Shown: one piece after another, positions 39,741-51,247 of the stretch | Layout: the number at the start of each line of letters is the position of its first letter | Numbering within the stretch: the first letter of the stretch is position 1 | DNA from: Leptospira gomenensis | Lineage (GTDB): Bacteria; Spirochaetota; Leptospiria; Leptospirales; Leptospiraceae | Length of the DNA stretch: 64,000 nt | Assembly: GCF_004770155.1 (NCBI RefSeq) | Contig: NZ_RQFA01000037.1 | Location: 136,001-200,000 of the forward strand | Direction: 5' to 3' | Notes under the pieces: model-generated | Database searches by the model: none | What the model was told of the DNA's origin: nothing | The model's input: the letters and a program-made list of their open reading frames with translations, nothing else | Position numbers and translations under genes: made by a program

Positions 39741-41453
39741 TCAAACCGAGAATTTTTCCAGCAAACGTTTTACCCGATCCGATTGTTCATCGATTCTTTT
39801 CGCGCCCGAATCGATATTTTGGGAACCGGAAGAAATCATTTTCGCTCCGAGGGAAAGGTCCCGTATCGATTGTTTGATGGAGCTGTAGGCGTTCTTATTT
39901 TCCAAAGAAGAATATTCCAAATCCGTAATGTTTGAAGCAATCTCGTGCATTTTTTGCGAACAAAGATTCAAACCTGATTCCTGCACGCGCATATCCTCCA
40001 AAAGACGGACGCTAAACCGCGCCATATTGGAAGCGTTCTCCTGAATCATGGAAAAAAAATCGGAGAACTGGTCCATCTCACCGTTCCCTGCTTCGATACT
40101 AGTCCTCGTGAATTCGATCAAATCCGTGATTTCTTTCGTGTTTCTCATCGTATGATCCGCCAGCTGAGAAACCTCGTCCGCTACGACGGAAAAACCGCGG
40201 CCTTGTTCTCCTGCGCGAGCGGCCTCGATGGCGGCGTTTAACGCAAGCATGTTGGTCCGAGTGGAAATTTCTCCGATTTTCACGAGCGATTCCTTAATTT
40301 TCTGAACCGTATCTTTGATCTCGAGAAACGACTTCTGCACACCGTCCACTTTCTCCCTTCCTTTAAACGCGGTTTCGGAGGATTCTTTCGCCTGAAGCGC
40401 GAGCGAATTCAGAGATTCGGTGACTTGAATCAAAGAGGACAGATTTTTCTGAATTTCTTTTTCCAGGTTTCTTAGATGTTCTGCGGAAGTCAAAATCGTG
40501 GAAGTATTCTTTTCTACTAATATACTCAAACGATCGATCAGGTCGGCGACCTTCTGCGAATCGTAGGCTTGTGTTTCAGCCGTCGAAATGAATTCTTTTG
40601 AAACCTTTGAAAACTCCTTACTCGCGGCTTCCGAATTTTCGATGGACATTCGGGCTTCCACGATGATTTCCCGGAGAGAGGTCTCCATCTTCTTAAGAAA
40701 TTCGAGCAACTCCCCCATCTCATCCAAACGATCGATCTCTATTTCGTTTCTGAGGTTACCGTTTTGGATTTCGGACGCGAAGTGGATCGCTTTTTTCAAA
40801 GGAAACATAACGGACAAAATGATAGACCTCGAAAACCAAATACCCGCAACGAGAGAAATGAGCGAAAGCAAGCTGATAGTATATAAGGAAAACGTCAACT
40901 GTGCCTCCGCGACGTCTTCGCTTTTACGGGAATTCGTCGTTTCAAAGTCGATGACTTCTTTGATGGTTTTTCTAAGGGAAGCGCTCAGAGGATGAATTCC
41001 CCTTACATAAAGGATTTGCGCCTCTTGTCGTTTATTCTCTTTACAAAGGGCGTGAATCGTCTCCGCATATTGGGACAATTCTTTCAAACCTTCTTCGAAC
41101 GAACGAATCTTATCCGACTCGCCGGGTTCGAGCGGAAATTCCCGGAACTTTCCGTTGTTCTCCTCGATCTCCCGCAATAAAGCGAGAATCCTTCCGTGTT
41201 CCTCCTCCGAAAGAACGGAATCCACTGTGGAAACTTTGGAGGAAAGTGTAAGTTCGGCCAGAATCAACTTTTCAAGAGTGAGGTTCATCAACTGAAATTT
41301 CGGCTGGGAATTGTCGATCATCGAACGGATCGTTTTTCTGTACACGAACGTGTTGTAGACCGTAAGCGCCGAGGAAAGAATGAACATTCCTATGATCGCC
41401 CCGAAACTAAGACGAAGTCTCGTTTTAATGTCGATGTTGCCGAGTAAGTTCAC
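39741..41453 (-). CDS. Methyl-accepting chemotaxis protein
   Basis: A 570-residue transmembrane receptor. TM1 lies at about residues 13-33, an about 150-residue four-helix-bundle sensor domain follows ([20 protein letters not shown]...), TM2 at about 190-212, then HAMP ([19 protein letters not shown]), and a long cytoplasmic coiled coil. The signalling tip [31 protein letters not shown] is highly conserved and is recognised by CheA/CheW. No pentapeptide tether is seen. The ligand is unknown. Confidence 0.95.
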   Translation of the reverse strand: MNLLGNIDIKTRLRLSFGAIIGMFILSSALTVYNTFVYRKTIRSMIDNSQPKFQLMNLTLEKLILAELTLSSKVSTVDSVLSEEEHGRILALLREIEENNGKFREFPLEPGESDKIRSFEEGLKELSQYAETIHALCKENKRQEAQILYVRGIHPLSASLRKTIKEVIDFETTNSRKSEDVAEAQLTFSLYTISLLSLISLVAGIWFSRSIILSVMFPLKKAIHFASEIQNGNLRNEIEIDRLDEMGELLEFLKKMETSLREIIVEARMSIENSEAASKEFSKVSKEFISTAETQAYDSQKVADLIDRLSILVEKNTSTILTSAEHLRNLEKEIQKNLSSLIQVTESLNSLALQAKESSETAFKGREKVDGVQKSFLEIKDTVQKIKESLVKIGEISTRTNMLALNAAIEAARAGEQGRGFSVVADEVSQLADHTMRNTKEITDLIEFTRTSIEAGNGEMDQFSDFFSMIQENASNMARFSVRLLEDMRVQESGLNLCSQKMHEIASNITDLEYSSLENKNAYSSIKQSIRDLSLGAKMISSGSQNIDSGAKRIDEQSDRVKRLLEKFSV

Positions 41454-41481
41454 TTTGATTCGCAGTTACGCCTAATCGATG

Positions 41482-41841
41482 TTATTTGGACTTCGAGATG
41501 AAATTGATGTAGGAAATCACGTCCCGGATCTGCTCTTCGGACAACTCGTCCTTCCAAGGAGGCATAAACGGGGAACGGTTGACGCCAATTCCGCCTTTTT
41601 TTATGATTTCCTCTTTTTGTTCGTCCGTCAATTTCGTGATCGTCAAATTCGCCGGAGGAGGGACCTTGCCGACCGCCAATCGCCCTTTTCCGTCGGCGGC
41701 TTCGCCGTGACAGAGAACACAATACGTGCGAAATACGATACTTCCGCGGACCGCAGACTTCTCCTTCGAATCCAAAGCCATCACCGAAAAAACGGGAAAA
41801 AGAACGAAAAAATATATTAATATATTAGAATATAGTTTCAT
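41482..41841 (-). CDS. Small periplasmic c-type cytochrome
   Basis: A 119-residue protein. A signal peptide (IYFFVLFPVFSVMALD) precedes a class I cytochrome c domain with the haem-binding CVLCHG near residue 42 and the distal Met in SPFMPPWKDELSEEQIRDVISYI. The start is the ATG sharing one base with the cupredoxin stop (TAATG). It is the likely electron partner of the upstream peroxidase or cupredoxin. Confidence 0.92.
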   Translation of the reverse strand: MKLYSNILIYFFVLFPVFSVMALDSKEKSAVRGSIVFRTYCVLCHGEAADGKGRLAVGKVPPPANLTITKLTDEQKEEIIKKGGIGVNRSPFMPPWKDELSEEQIRDVISYINFISKSK

Positions 41842-42158
41842 TATTGCACGTCGATCGTCATTTTCATATCCGGATGAATTGCGCATTGTACGGTGACCTT
41901 TCCCGGCTTTTCGAATTTAACCTTCTGTGTCTGTCCTTTCGGATAAGAACCCAAATCGAAAATTTTCACTGGGGAAAGCGAATATACGTTATGAAAAAAT
42001 GAATCGTAATTTGGGAAGCTCACGACGTCGCCGGTTTTTATTTTGAGGGATTCCACCGTAAAAGCCTTATTTTTCTGACCGACTTCGTGCTCGGCAGCGG
42101 ATAAACCCGCAGCTAAAAGCCCGCACAAGATCGGAACGATCCTTAGTCCTTTGAACAT
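41841..42158 (-). CDS. Cupredoxin (plastocyanin-like blue copper protein)
   Basis: A 105-residue exported protein. The signal peptide is IVPILCGLLAAGLSAAEH. The type 1 copper ligands are visible: His in SFFHNVYSLS, Cys in TVQCAIHPDMKM, plus the His and Met of that same loop, giving the H...C-x-x-H-x-x-x-M pattern. Cupredoxins carry one electron in the periplasm. It lies between a di-haem peroxidase and a cytochrome c gene in one operon. Confidence 0.88.
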   Translation of the reverse strand: MFKGLRIVPILCGLLAAGLSAAEHEVGQKNKAFTVESLKIKTGDVVSFPNYDSFFHNVYSLSPVKIFDLGSYPKGQTQKVKFEKPGKVTVQCAIHPDMKMTIDVQ

Positions 42159-42193
42159 TCAATACTCCTAATTTAAATAAATATATTCTATTA

Positions 42194-43213
42194 TTATCTC
42201 GGCATTTCAGGGATCGAGATAGGCGCCGTCTTACCGTTCAGCGATTTCATGAATTCCACAAGATCGGCTTTTTCTTGAACCGTCAACTTTAGCGCGGACA
42301 TATTCGGATCCAGGTTCAGGGGTTCGTCTCCTCCACGATCGTAATGTTCTACGACTTCTTCCAAGGTCGCATAACTTCCGTCGTGCATATACGGACCGGT
42401 TTTAGCCACGTCGCGTAGGCCGGGAGTTTTGAACGCGCCTTTCATCGCCTTTACCGGAACGAGCGCGAATCTTCCCGCTTCCTTTCGATTGGATTTTAAT
42501 CCTATATTGTGGAATCCGTTATCGGTAAACTGCTCGCCTTGATGACAGGCCACACAATTCGCCTTTGAGTTGAAGAGTGAATACCCCCGCTGCGCCGATT
42601 CTGACATAGCGGTTTTATCTCCTTTTTTCCAAAGATCGTAGGGGGATTCGGAGGATAGAATCGTCCTTTCGAAATTTGCAATCGCCTTTCCGATCGTAAG
42701 CGCGCTGATATCCTCTTTCGGATAGGCTTTGGAGAACAGTTCCCTGTATCCGGGAATATTCTTTAATTCTAATATAAGCTCTTCCATCTTTTGATTCATT
42801 TCGTCGGGTGAAGTGATCGGACCGAGAGCCTGCGACTCGAGGTTATCGGCCCGACCGTCCCAAAACATTTTCGTTCCGTACGCTCCGTTGAGAATCGTCG
42901 GAGTGTTCTTCCCCAGAACTTTCATATTGTGGCCGACAGCCGTTTTCAAACCGTCGGACCAGCCCAGGCCGGGATTGTGACAGGTGGCACAGCTGATCCA
43001 ATTCGATCCGGACAAGATAGGATCGAAAAAAAGCGTTTTGCCAAGAAGAATTCGCTCCGGAGTCGGACGATTGTCCGGCGGATACGGATACGATACGGTC
43101 TCTACGGGCTTTGTTTGATTTTTTAGCGACGTTTCTTTTTTTCCTTCTTCGCAGGAAATAAAAAATAGAATGAAAGATAAGACGGTAATTGGGATGGATA
43201 AGGCTCGAAACAA
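42194..43213 (-). CDS. ccpA: Di-haem cytochrome c peroxidase family lipoprotein
   Basis: A 339-residue protein of the CcpA/MauG family with a lipobox ILFFISC at residue 21. Haem sites are CATCH near residue 80 and CVACH near residue 220. Family blocks include GWSDGLKTAVGHNMKVLGKN, NAYGTKMFWDGRADNLE-like text (GAYGTKMFWDGRADN), and KTGPYMHDGSYATLEEVVEHYDRGG. It should reduce hydrogen peroxide in the periplasm with electrons from a small carrier. It uses a TTG start, and the Shine-Dalgarno GGAG just upstream is part of a dispersed repeat element. Confidence 0.9.
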   Translation of the reverse strand: MFRALSIPITVLSFILFFISCEEGKKETSLKNQTKPVETVSYPYPPDNRPTPERILLGKTLFFDPILSGSNWISCATCHNPGLGWSDGLKTAVGHNMKVLGKNTPTILNGAYGTKMFWDGRADNLESQALGPITSPDEMNQKMEELILELKNIPGYRELFSKAYPKEDISALTIGKAIANFERTILSSESPYDLWKKGDKTAMSESAQRGYSLFNSKANCVACHQGEQFTDNGFHNIGLKSNRKEAGRFALVPVKAMKGAFKTPGLRDVAKTGPYMHDGSYATLEEVVEHYDRGGDEPLNLDPNMSALKLTVQEKADLVEFMKSLNGKTAPISIPEMPR

Positions 43214-43224
43214 GTAGGAACTCC
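43214..43224 (+). repeat. GTAGGAACTCC element supplying ccpA ribosome site
   Basis: Exact copy immediately before the ccpA TTG. On the mRNA it reads GGAGTTCCTAC-TTG, so GGAG lies 7 nt before the start codon. Confidence 0.85.
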
Positions 43225-43244
43225 TCAGAAGTTTTTCAGATCCT

Positions 43245-43321
43245 TTAGACTTAGAGTATACTGTGAAAATGTTAGTCTCTACTTGGTTTATAACTTGAAA
43301 TATTCCTAATTATAAGTCTAA
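43245..43321. promoter_or_regulatory. Long-spaced inverted repeat upstream of ccpA
   Basis: TTAGACTTA at 43245-43253 is repeated as its exact complement TAAGTCTAA at 43313-43321. The DNA between is AT-rich and promoter-like. A dimeric regulator or looping protein could bind; I do not identify the regulator. Confidence 0.4.
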
Positions 43322-43366
43322 GGCATTATTCGTTTTAAACTTTTTGTTAAGTGAACGGTAAAATTG

Positions 43367-43482
43367 GGAGTTCCTACGGTAGGATCGAGGCTATTGCCAA
43401 ATACGGTTTCAGTGCAAAGAAAAAATAAAGTCGCAATCTCTATTACAAAAATATGTTGGAAGGAATTCTAAGGAGTTCCTAC
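43367..43482 (-). repeat. Two GTAGGAACTCC elements
   Basis: Exact GGAGTTCCTAC words at 43367-43377 and 43472-43482 in the same orientation, in non-coding DNA. Confidence 0.9.
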
Positions 43483-43594
43483 ATTCGAAATGATCGGCAA
43501 ATTGCCTGCAAAAGAAAACCGGGAACAAAATTAGCTCGAAGAGGAAGAAGCGCAGCTAAAATAGAAACAAAAAAAATTTGCCTGTAATAGAGAG

Positions 43595-43629
43595 AAAAAC
43601 GTAGGAACTCCCCACCGGCAACTCCTACG
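43595..43629 (-). terminator. purQ operon terminator built from the repeat element
   Basis: On the minus strand, CGTAGGA pairs with TCCTACG across a 16-nt loop and is followed by TTTTT, 9 nt after the purQ stop. The right arm of this hairpin (43601-43611 on the plus strand) is an exact dispersed element. Confidence 0.75.
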
Positions 43630-43637
43630 AAAAAATA

Positions 43638-44297
43638 TTACGATCCCAAAATCAAATCGAGGACAACTTTACCATCCTCATCGCCGGTAACGGAATTCAT
43701 TGCACGCTCCGGGTGCGGCATCATTCCTGCGACCTTAAAGTCCTTGGACGTAATTCCCGCAATTGCATCCAAGGAGCCGTTGGGATTTTCACCGGAATAA
43801 CGGAAAAGAATCCTCCCTTCTTCTTCCAATTGTTTCAAAACGTCCGATGTCGCATAATAACAACCGTCGGCATGGGCAATCGGAATTCTCAACTCTTTTG
43901 AAGGATCCAAAGACGCAGTTACCGCATTTCCGGAAGATCCTTTTTTTAGGACAACGGTTTTGCAGATATATTTAAGGGTTTTATTTCGCGTGAGCGCCCC
44001 GGGAAGAAATCCCGCTTCTGTAAGAATTTGAAATCCGTTACAAATTCCGAACAACTTTCCGCCCTTTTCGACGTGTTCTTTGACGGATTTCATCACGGGA
44101 GAAAAACCCGCCATCGCTCCCGAACGAAGATAATCTCCGTAGGAGAAACCACCGGGAAGAACGACCAGATCGTATTTTTTCTCGAGCTGATCGCGATGCC
44201 AAATTCGATCCGTCTCCGCGCCGTACTGATCGCGCAAAACGCGATAGATATCCGCGTCGCAATTGGAACCGGGAAACGTAATTACGGCAACTTTCAT
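43638..44297 (-). CDS. purQ: Phosphoribosylformylglycinamidine synthase, glutaminase subunit
   Basis: A 219-residue class I glutamine amidotransferase. The strand [14 protein letters not shown] opens the protein, the nucleophile Cys is in [14 protein letters not shown], and the His/Glu pair is in [10 protein letters not shown]. It supplies ammonia to PurL in the fourth step of purine synthesis. It overlaps purS by 4 nt and is the last gene of the long minus-strand operon, followed by a terminator. Confidence 0.96.
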   Translation of the reverse strand: MKVAVITFPGSNCDADIYRVLRDQYGAETDRIWHRDQLEKKYDLVVLPGGFSYGDYLRSGAMAGFSPVMKSVKEHVEKGGKLFGICNGFQILTEAGFLPGALTRNKTLKYICKTVVLKKGSSGNAVTASLDPSKELRIPIAHADGCYYATSDVLKQLEEEGRILFRYSGENPNGSLDAIAGITSKDFKVAGMMPHPERAMNSVTGDEDGKVVLDLILGS

Positions 44298-44542
44298 AAT
44301 TTTTGAATATTAGCGGAATATGTTTCGATCACATGATTCACGAGTATTTTATCGCAGAGACGTTCCACGTCTTTTCTCGCGGCTTCCTCATTCGGAGCGT
44401 CGATTTTAAGTTCAATGTATTTACCGACCCGCACATCCTGCACGGACTTTTCTCCGACTTCGGAGAGAACTTTCTTAACGGTGCTCCCTTGCGGATCCAA
44501 AACGGATTCTTTGAGGACTACTTGGATTTTTGCGATGTACAT
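44294..44542 (-). CDS. purS: Phosphoribosylformylglycinamidine synthase subunit PurS
   Basis: An 82-residue protein of the PurS family, the small bridging subunit between PurQ and the small PurL. Recognisable features are [23 protein letters not shown] at the N-terminus and [11 protein letters not shown]. It overlaps both purC (25 nt) and purQ (4 nt). Confidence 0.93.
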   Translation of the reverse strand: MYIAKIQVVLKESVLDPQGSTVKKVLSEVGEKSVQDVRVGKYIELKIDAPNEEAARKDVERLCDKILVNHVIETYSANIQKL

Positions 44543-45384
44543 GAAAGTATGAGTTCCTCTATTTTTTGGTATTTTTCTCTCAGAACGTGAACAAGATCGG
44601 TCGGAAGATCGGGAGCAGGAGGCATCTTATTCCAATGCGTCGTTTCTAAATAATTCCGAAGAATTTGTTTGTCCATACTTGGAGGAGAGATCCCCGGCGA
44701 ATACGTTTCCGCGGACCAATATCGAGAAGAATCGGGAGTTAAGAGTTCGTCGATCAGAATCACCTCTCCGTCTAAAACTCCGAATTCGAATTTGGTATCG
44801 CAAAGCACGATCCCCACCCTATCTACCACTTCAGAAGCTCTGTTGAAAATGGAAATCGATTTTTCTTTCAAAATTCCGAAGAGTTCCTTCCCGATTCGAT
44901 TTTCCATTTCCTTCTCCGAAATATTCTCATCGTGACCTTGATCGTTTTTTACTGCGGGAGTAAAGACCGGTTCCGAAAGTTTTTGAGATTCTTGCAATCC
45001 TTTTGGAAGAGTTTTTCCTGCAAGAGTTCCTACATCTTTGTATTCTTTCCAACCGGAGCCCGAGAGATATCCTCGAACGACACATTCGTAATCGATCCGT
45101 TTGCATTTTTTTACCAAGACGGAACGATCCTTCAAATCCGGATGATCCCGAAACGGAACCGGAAAATTCGAAACGTCCGTTTCAAGAATATGATTGGGAA
45201 TGTCCTGGAAAAAAGCGAACCAAGCCGTCGAAATTCGATTCAGGACCTTGCCTTTGTCGGGAACAAGCTGCGAAAAAACGACATCGAAGGCGGAGATTCT
45301 GTCGGAAGAAGTTAAGATCAAGGTATCTCCTAGATCGTAGATGTCCCGCACTTTTCCTCTGTAGGAAGGATTCGGCAAATTCAT
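44518..45384 (-). CDS. purC: SAICAR synthetase (phosphoribosylaminoimidazole-succinocarboxamide synthase)
   Basis: A 288-residue protein. Family blocks: [13 protein letters not shown] at the N-terminus, [32 protein letters not shown], and [28 protein letters not shown]. It ligates aspartate to CAIR using ATP. The length and the [10 protein letters not shown] block resemble the yeast-like, longer PurC. A near-copy of the repeat (AGAGTTCCTAC near 45023) encodes VGTL. It starts with the ATGA overlap of the phosphatase stop. Confidence 0.95.
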   Translation of the reverse strand: MNLPNPSYRGKVRDIYDLGDTLILTSSDRISAFDVVFSQLVPDKGKVLNRISTAWFAFFQDIPNHILETDVSNFPVPFRDHPDLKDRSVLVKKCKRIDYECVVRGYLSGSGWKEYKDVGTLAGKTLPKGLQESQKLSEPVFTPAVKNDQGHDENISEKEMENRIGKELFGILKEKSISIFNRASEVVDRVGIVLCDTKFEFGVLDGEVILIDELLTPDSSRYWSAETYSPGISPPSMDKQILRNYLETTHWNKMPPAPDLPTDLVHVLREKYQKIEELILSCTSQKSK

Positions 45385-46514
45385 AATTTCAAAACCATCA
45401 TCGCAATATCGTCATCATTCTTTCCCCGATCCGAATGCGCAAGGATGGATTCCATCATCGTTGCAAGAATGTCCCCTCCTTTGGTAATTCCTTCCTCGAA
45501 GATTCTTTTCAGATTTTCTTCTCCGAGAATGTTCATGCTCTTGTCGGTGATTTCCGAAGCTCCGTCCGTATAAAGAAGAAGGTAGGAACTCCTCTTAAGC
45601 TGAATCGTCTTGAACTCCTCGCTGACATTGATCTCGATAGGAATAATCAAAGGCCCCATCCCGGGAAGCGTCGTGACCTCCCCGTCTTGGAACAACATCG
45701 GAGCGGGATGACCTCCGTTGGAATATTCGAATTGCAAATCTCGGTGAAGAATTCCATAAAAAAAAGTAATCGAGAATTCTTCCGGCAAAATTTTTTCCAA
45801 GTTATAACGTAATGTCTTCACTTTTTCCCGAAGATTTTGATCCGGGGAAAGACTGGAAACTTGCATCTTCAACATCGCGGCAAGGAGTGCGGCCGAAGGA
45901 CCGTGACCGGAACAATCAGCGATAAAAATATGAAGCGAATCATTTTCAATCCAGGCGTCCGTATAGTCCCCGCCTATCTGCATCAAGGGTTGAAAAATCG
46001 TACTTAGACCGATCCCGTTCCACTCCAGATCTTTTTCGGGAAGAAGTTCTTGTTGCACCTTCCGAGCCATAATGAGTTCTTTTTCGTAATTTCGTTTTTG
46101 CTCCAAGACTTCGTCCTGAAGAATTTTGATTCGGATAAAAGCGCGGATTTTTGCGATTAATTCCCGAGGTTGAAACGGCTTATGAATGAAGTCGTCTCCT
46201 CCGTGGGAAATCGCTTCATCAAAACCGAGTTCTCGGCTGATCGCGGTAATAAATAGGATTGGAAGCAGCTTGAATCGCTCGATTTCGCGCAATTCCCGGC
46301 AAAAGGAAAAACCGTCCTGGCCAGGCATGCTCACATCCAAAAGTAGGACGTCCACTCGGTTGGTGAGAAGGACTGCCCGCGCTTCCGCAGCGGATTCCGC
46401 CGTGAATATCTGAAAGCCGAGCGGCTTGAGAGAATGTAGGATCAACTTCAGATTGATCTCGGAGTCATCTACCGCAAGAATCGTATATTGACTGTAATTC
46501 GGAGTCGAGGGCAA
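45381..46514 (-). CDS. Response regulator with SpoIIE/PP2C phosphatase output
   Basis: About 377 residues from the TTG at 46514, which has AGGA upstream (the frame is open further, to 46634). A receiver domain is followed by a coiled coil ([23 protein letters not shown]) and a PP2C-like SpoIIE domain: [49 protein letters not shown] and DDIAMMVL. The receiver has [17 protein letters not shown] for phosphorylation. Such proteins dephosphorylate anti-sigma antagonists. The repeat element lies at both the ribosome site (46516-46526) and at 45582-45592 (encoding SSY). Confidence 0.9.
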   Translation of the reverse strand: MPSTPNYSQYTILAVDDSEINLKLILHSLKPLGFQIFTAESAAEARAVLLTNRVDVLLLDVSMPGQDGFSFCRELREIERFKLLPILFITAISRELGFDEAISHGGDDFIHKPFQPRELIAKIRAFIRIKILQDEVLEQKRNYEKELIMARKVQQELLPEKDLEWNGIGLSTIFQPLMQIGGDYTDAWIENDSLHIFIADCSGHGPSAALLAAMLKMQVSSLSPDQNLREKVKTLRYNLEKILPEEFSITFFYGILHRDLQFEYSNGGHPAPMLFQDGEVTTLPGMGPLIIPIEINVSEEFKTIQLKRSSYLLLYTDGASEITDKSMNILGEENLKRIFEEGITKGGDILATMMESILAHSDRGKNDDDIAMMVLKL

Positions 46515-46515
46515 A

Positions 46516-46526
46516 GGTGTTCCTAC
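46516..46526 (-). repeat. GTAGGAACACC variant spanning ccmC stop and next start
   Basis: On the minus strand GAGTAGGAACACC gives the ccmC stop (TAG) and places AGGA 6 nt before the TTG of the phosphatase gene. One base differs from the dominant 11-mer. Confidence 0.75.
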
Positions 46527-47266
46527 TCTTCCTTTTCCGGAAGATTTTCCTTCAAATCTGCTATTTTTGCAAGCCGATATACGAAACGAAATAAAACCAA
46601 AAAAAGAATATGATACGCCAGAACGCCGAGCCAAAAACTGATTCGTATATCGGAATCCATTCCACCCTTTCCTAATATGGATTCTGGATGATTTCCAGGA
46701 TTATCCATCCAGCGAATCGCGCCCCAAGTGATCACTGCATTCACGGCGCAGAGAATACTCAAGAATGCCGAAAAAATCTTTTTCTTAGATGCGTCAGTGA
46801 TCAACACTCGAAAGACAAAATATGCGATCAAACTGATAAAAAGGACGGTAAACGATTGAAGTCTCGCGTCGGTTTTGTCCCAAGCAACTCCCCATGCGCT
46901 GTAGGCCCAGATTCGCCCGGAAAAAATAACCCCTGTCGCAAAAAGGATCGAAACCTGATTCGCCGAAAGAGATAGGAGATCCCACTTTGGTTCTTTTTTA
47001 ATTAAGTATATGACCGCAAAACAAAGGGAAAACAACGGCCCATAAAGCGCGACCCAAGCAACCGGAACGTGAAAATAGAAAATTCTATGCGCGGTTCCTT
47101 GTTGTAGGATGACATTCGGATAATTCAAGGAAATCAGAACGACCGTCGGAAATGCGGCGAGAAAAAGTGCGGATAAAATCCAGTCATGGACAGGATGGGA
47201 AATTCGGAGCTTCATACGTTTGTGAATATTCGAGAAAATGTCGGCAGAATCAAGAAGATTCTTCAA
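46523..47266 (-). CDS. ccmC: Haem exporter / cytochrome c biogenesis protein CcmC
   Basis: A 247-residue, six-helix membrane protein if started at the TTG that overlaps the ccmB stop and has GGAG 7 nt upstream; an ATG at 47215 is an alternative. The external haem-handling motif is [18 protein letters not shown], a WWD-like segment, with the conserved His in [14 protein letters not shown] and another before the last helices (GNHPESI). CcmC loads haem onto CcmE. It lies in a ccmABC block; ccmD, E, F, G and H are not in this window. Confidence 0.9.
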   Translation of the reverse strand: MKNLLDSADIFSNIHKRMKLRISHPVHDWILSALFLAAFPTVVLISLNYPNVILQQGTAHRIFYFHVPVAWVALYGPLFSLCFAVIYLIKKEPKWDLLSLSANQVSILFATGVIFSGRIWAYSAWGVAWDKTDARLQSFTVLFISLIAYFVFRVLITDASKKKIFSAFLSILCAVNAVITWGAIRWMDNPGNHPESILGKGGMDSDIRISFWLGVLAYHILFLVLFRFVYRLAKIADLKENLPEKEE

Positions 47267-47905
47267 GTTTCATCTCCGGAAAGTTCTAAAAGTAGGATCC
47301 CCATTCCGGCATAGAAAAAACAAAAAGAAAGTAGGATCACCAACCCGGGAACGGGATCGAAGACAGGAAGACGTTCAAGTTTTCTCTCCGCTTCCATTCC
47401 GAAAAGTAGAATCGGAATCGTAAAAGGGATCATAAGGAGCGGAAGTAGGATCTCCTTTAAACGGGAAGAGTCGCTGATATGGCTGAGTGAAACTCCGAGA
47501 AAGGAAATACAAAGGACCCCCGGAAGGAGAAAGATTAGATTGGTCAAGAAATCCTTCACTTCCAAAGGGAAAGCCTGAAAAAAAACGGATAATAAAATCA
47601 TTAAATAAATCGCAGCAAAAGCAAGGCCGATAAAAACCGCCAAGGACTTTGCAAGAAATCGCATCCATACTGGAATAAAGAGTGCACTGATTCTTCCACC
47701 GCCGCTTTCCCTTTCTTCCCACGATGATTGTCCGATAAAAACGTAGGAACTCATAAAAAGTACAGCCCATTTGATTCCGATTAAGGTTTGTCGGTCCAAT
47801 TTACCAGTTTGCTCCAAAGCATAATTGAAAATGAATACGATGGAAGTAATCAAAACCACAACGGAGAGGATTCCGTTCAACGCTCTTCCCAATAAAAGAA
47901 ATTCT

Positions 47906-47934
<29 letters not shown>
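47263..47934 (-). CDS. ccmB: Haem exporter protein CcmB
   Basis: A 223-residue membrane protein with six hydrophobic segments, the usual CcmB size. N-terminal [18 protein letters not shown] and the central [15 protein letters not shown] are family-like. It forms a transporter with CcmA that drives release of haem-loaded CcmE. Several GTAGGATC-type words (near 47291, 47331 and 47441) and GTAGGAACTCA at 47743 lie in its coding region. It overlaps ccmA by 29 nt and ccmC by 4 nt. Confidence 0.9.
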
Positions 47935-48559
<625 letters not shown>

Positions 48560-48611
48560 ATCGATTCGATTCCTCTATGAAGCCAGACTCCTTTCGAAAA
48601 GAGAATTTACA

Positions 48612-49664
48612 ATGCGTTTTTTTATAAAGGGCTGGGGAGTTCCTACGTTTCTCCGTAAAAAACGGGAAATTCTATATACAACCATCCTACTTTATTTCCT
48701 GTCCGTTGGAAATACGTCTGTCAAAGGGCAGATCCTAATCGGCGACCAATACTACTCCGGATTACTCTGGGGAGAAAATGAAATTCTCTCCCCAGAGTTT
48801 TATAACGACGGAACCTTTTTACGAACCGAACAAGACTTCATTCTAACGGCGGGAAGAAATTGGAAAGGAAAACCTCCCGCGTCTCGGGGAAGTTTCGTAT
48901 TCGAAGGCAAAGAAATTCTCAATTGTGGGAACTTCAACAACGAAGCGGTTCTATTGTTGGAAACCGGAAAAGAAGAAGAGCGTGTAAAGGCCGTTTCCAT
49001 GTTGGAATCGGGCTCGAAGTTCGATCCGAAATTCTTTCCCTTTCGATACAATCTCGGTCGAGCCTATCACCTTGAAAAAAAATATCAGAAATCCATCATC
49101 CAATTCGAGTATGCCGCGTCGGAAATTCCAGAATATTATAGAACGTTCATTCACCTGGGAACGTTGTATGAAATCGTCCGTGAACCGATCAACGCGACGA
49201 TCCTTTGGAGAAAGGCGGCGGCCCTCAATCGCTTTCATACGGAAGCCCTCCTACTTTTAGCGGATCATTACATTCGAACGGATCTCCGAAATCGGGCGCT
49301 TCTTTATATTAAGGAAGCCGCAAAAATCGACGAACAAAGCCCCGATGCCAGATTGGGAAAGGCAAGGATCGAACTCCTTTCTTCCAAGGATCTTTATGCC
49401 TACAGAATTCTGAAAAATACCGAACTTGTGGACGATCTGGGTCGCAAGAAACAATACAATCGGAAGTTTCATTTCTTTTTCGCGGAAACGGCCAGCAAAG
49501 TGGGCGATTATGTCACGGCTGCGGATCAGTATGAACAACTACTAAAGTTTCCGAACGATCCTTTCTTTTCGGAATTTTCCTACAAAGTAATCGAACGAAG
49601 ACGGGACCTTGCCAGACGTTTTGCGGAAATTCAATCTTTGGAAGAGGAAAACCGGAAGGAGTGA
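48612..49664 (+). CDS. TPR repeat protein with N-terminal membrane or signal segment
   Basis: A 350-residue protein. The N-terminus [20 protein letters not shown] is followed by a hydrophobic stretch ([20 protein letters not shown]) that looks like an uncleaved anchor or signal peptide. The repeat element at 48636-48646 encodes the GVPT before it. Tetratricopeptide-like units fill the middle ([60 protein letters not shown]). A role in protein-protein contact in the periplasm is inferred. Confidence 0.82.
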   Translation: MRFFIKGWGVPTFLRKKREILYTTILLYFLSVGNTSVKGQILIGDQYYSGLLWGENEILSPEFYNDGTFLRTEQDFILTAGRNWKGKPPASRGSFVFEGKEILNCGNFNNEAVLLLETGKEEERVKAVSMLESGSKFDPKFFPFRYNLGRAYHLEKKYQKSIIQFEYAASEIPEYYRTFIHLGTLYEIVREPINATILWRKAAALNRFHTEALLLLADHYIRTDLRNRALLYIKEAAKIDEQSPDARLGKARIELLSSKDLYAYRILKNTELVDDLGRKKQYNRKFHFFFAETASKVGDYVTAADQYEQLLKFPNDPFFSEFSYKVIERRRDLARRFAEIQSLEEENRKE

Positions 49665-49669
49665 AAAAG

Positions 49670-49704
<35 letters not shown>

Positions 49705-49717
49705 AACCGGAGGAATC

Positions 49718-50347
<630 letters not shown>

Positions 50348-50351
<4 letters not shown>

Positions 50352-51118
50352 TCCAAAACGCGAAGGGAACTCAAATCGTTCGCTCGAATGAGTTCCCTCG
50401 TAAAATCGCTCTTCGGCTTGCTTAAAATTTCTCCAGGCTTTCCAAGATCTACTAACTTTCCTTGTTCTAAGATTCCGATCTCATCGCAGAATTTTTCTGC
50501 CATCCTCAAGCTGTGCGTAATCAGAAGTATCGTGATTTTTCGATCCTGCGAGATTTGTCTGAGAAAATGTAGGATCTCATTCAAAAGAATCGGATCTAAT
50601 GCCCCGAGGGCCTCGTCCAAAAACAAAATTTTAGGTTCAGCTAAGAGAGCTCTCAGAATGGCAGCTCTCTGTAACTCACCACCGGAAAAGGTTAGAACAT
50701 TTCTATTCAAATTTTTCCCGTTAAGCTGAAAAGAATGTAGGAGCTCCTGAAACGATCGCTCCCCTCGTTGAGCAACGTCTCCACCGATAATTCGAAACGG
50801 CTCCTTGAGAGCCTTTTCCAGAGACCAAGAGGGATTAAAGATCGAAACAGGATCTTGAAAAACCGGCTGCAAGAGATGAGTAGGAATTTCGTCCCTTTTT
50901 TTTCCATAGAAACGAATCGCTCCTTTTTCATGAATATTTTTTAATGTAGGAACACCTAACATACTCCGAAAAAGGGAGGTTTTCCCCGAACCGGAACGAC
51001 CTAAAATTCCCAAAACCTTCCCTTCAGATACCTCGAATGAAATCGAATCTAATATAGTACGGTCTTTGAAATTAAGACTTAATTCACGTACTTCTATCGC
51101 ATATTCTTGATTAAACAT
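50348..51118 (-). CDS. ABC transporter ATP-binding protein, peptide/nickel type
   Basis: A 256-residue ABC ATPase. Walker A is [17 protein letters not shown], the signature [18 protein letters not shown], and Walker [16 protein letters not shown]. The overall pattern ([25 protein letters not shown]) is close to OppF/NikE-like ATPases of peptide or nickel importers, but no permease or binding protein is adjacent. It may serve a remote transporter. Repeat variants GTAGGAGCTCC (50737) and GTAGGAACACC (50946) occur inside it. Confidence 0.9.
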
Positions 51119-51165
51119 TTTCGCTCATCTTGATTCCTTTCAACGATCGATTCGAGTCGAGATAT

Positions 51166-51176
51166 GTAGGAACTCC
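51166..51176 (+). repeat. GTAGGAACTCC element between ABC and DUF1564 genes
   Basis: Exact copy in the divergent intergenic space. Confidence 0.9.
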
Positions 51177-51247
51177 TTTTTTCAAAATTATTTATTTTTT
51201 TTTCCGTTTTACAGTTCAAAGAGAATGAACCGAGAACCGAAAAAAGT

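Larger units (their letters stand above)
43214..43637. other. Gap between purQ and ccpA with repeats and a dyad
   Basis: A 424-nt region containing four dispersed-element copies (exact 11-mers at 43214, 43367, 43472 and 43601), the purQ terminator and a long-spaced inverted repeat. It must hold the promoter of the ccpA operon. No ORF here is supported. Confidence 0.7.
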
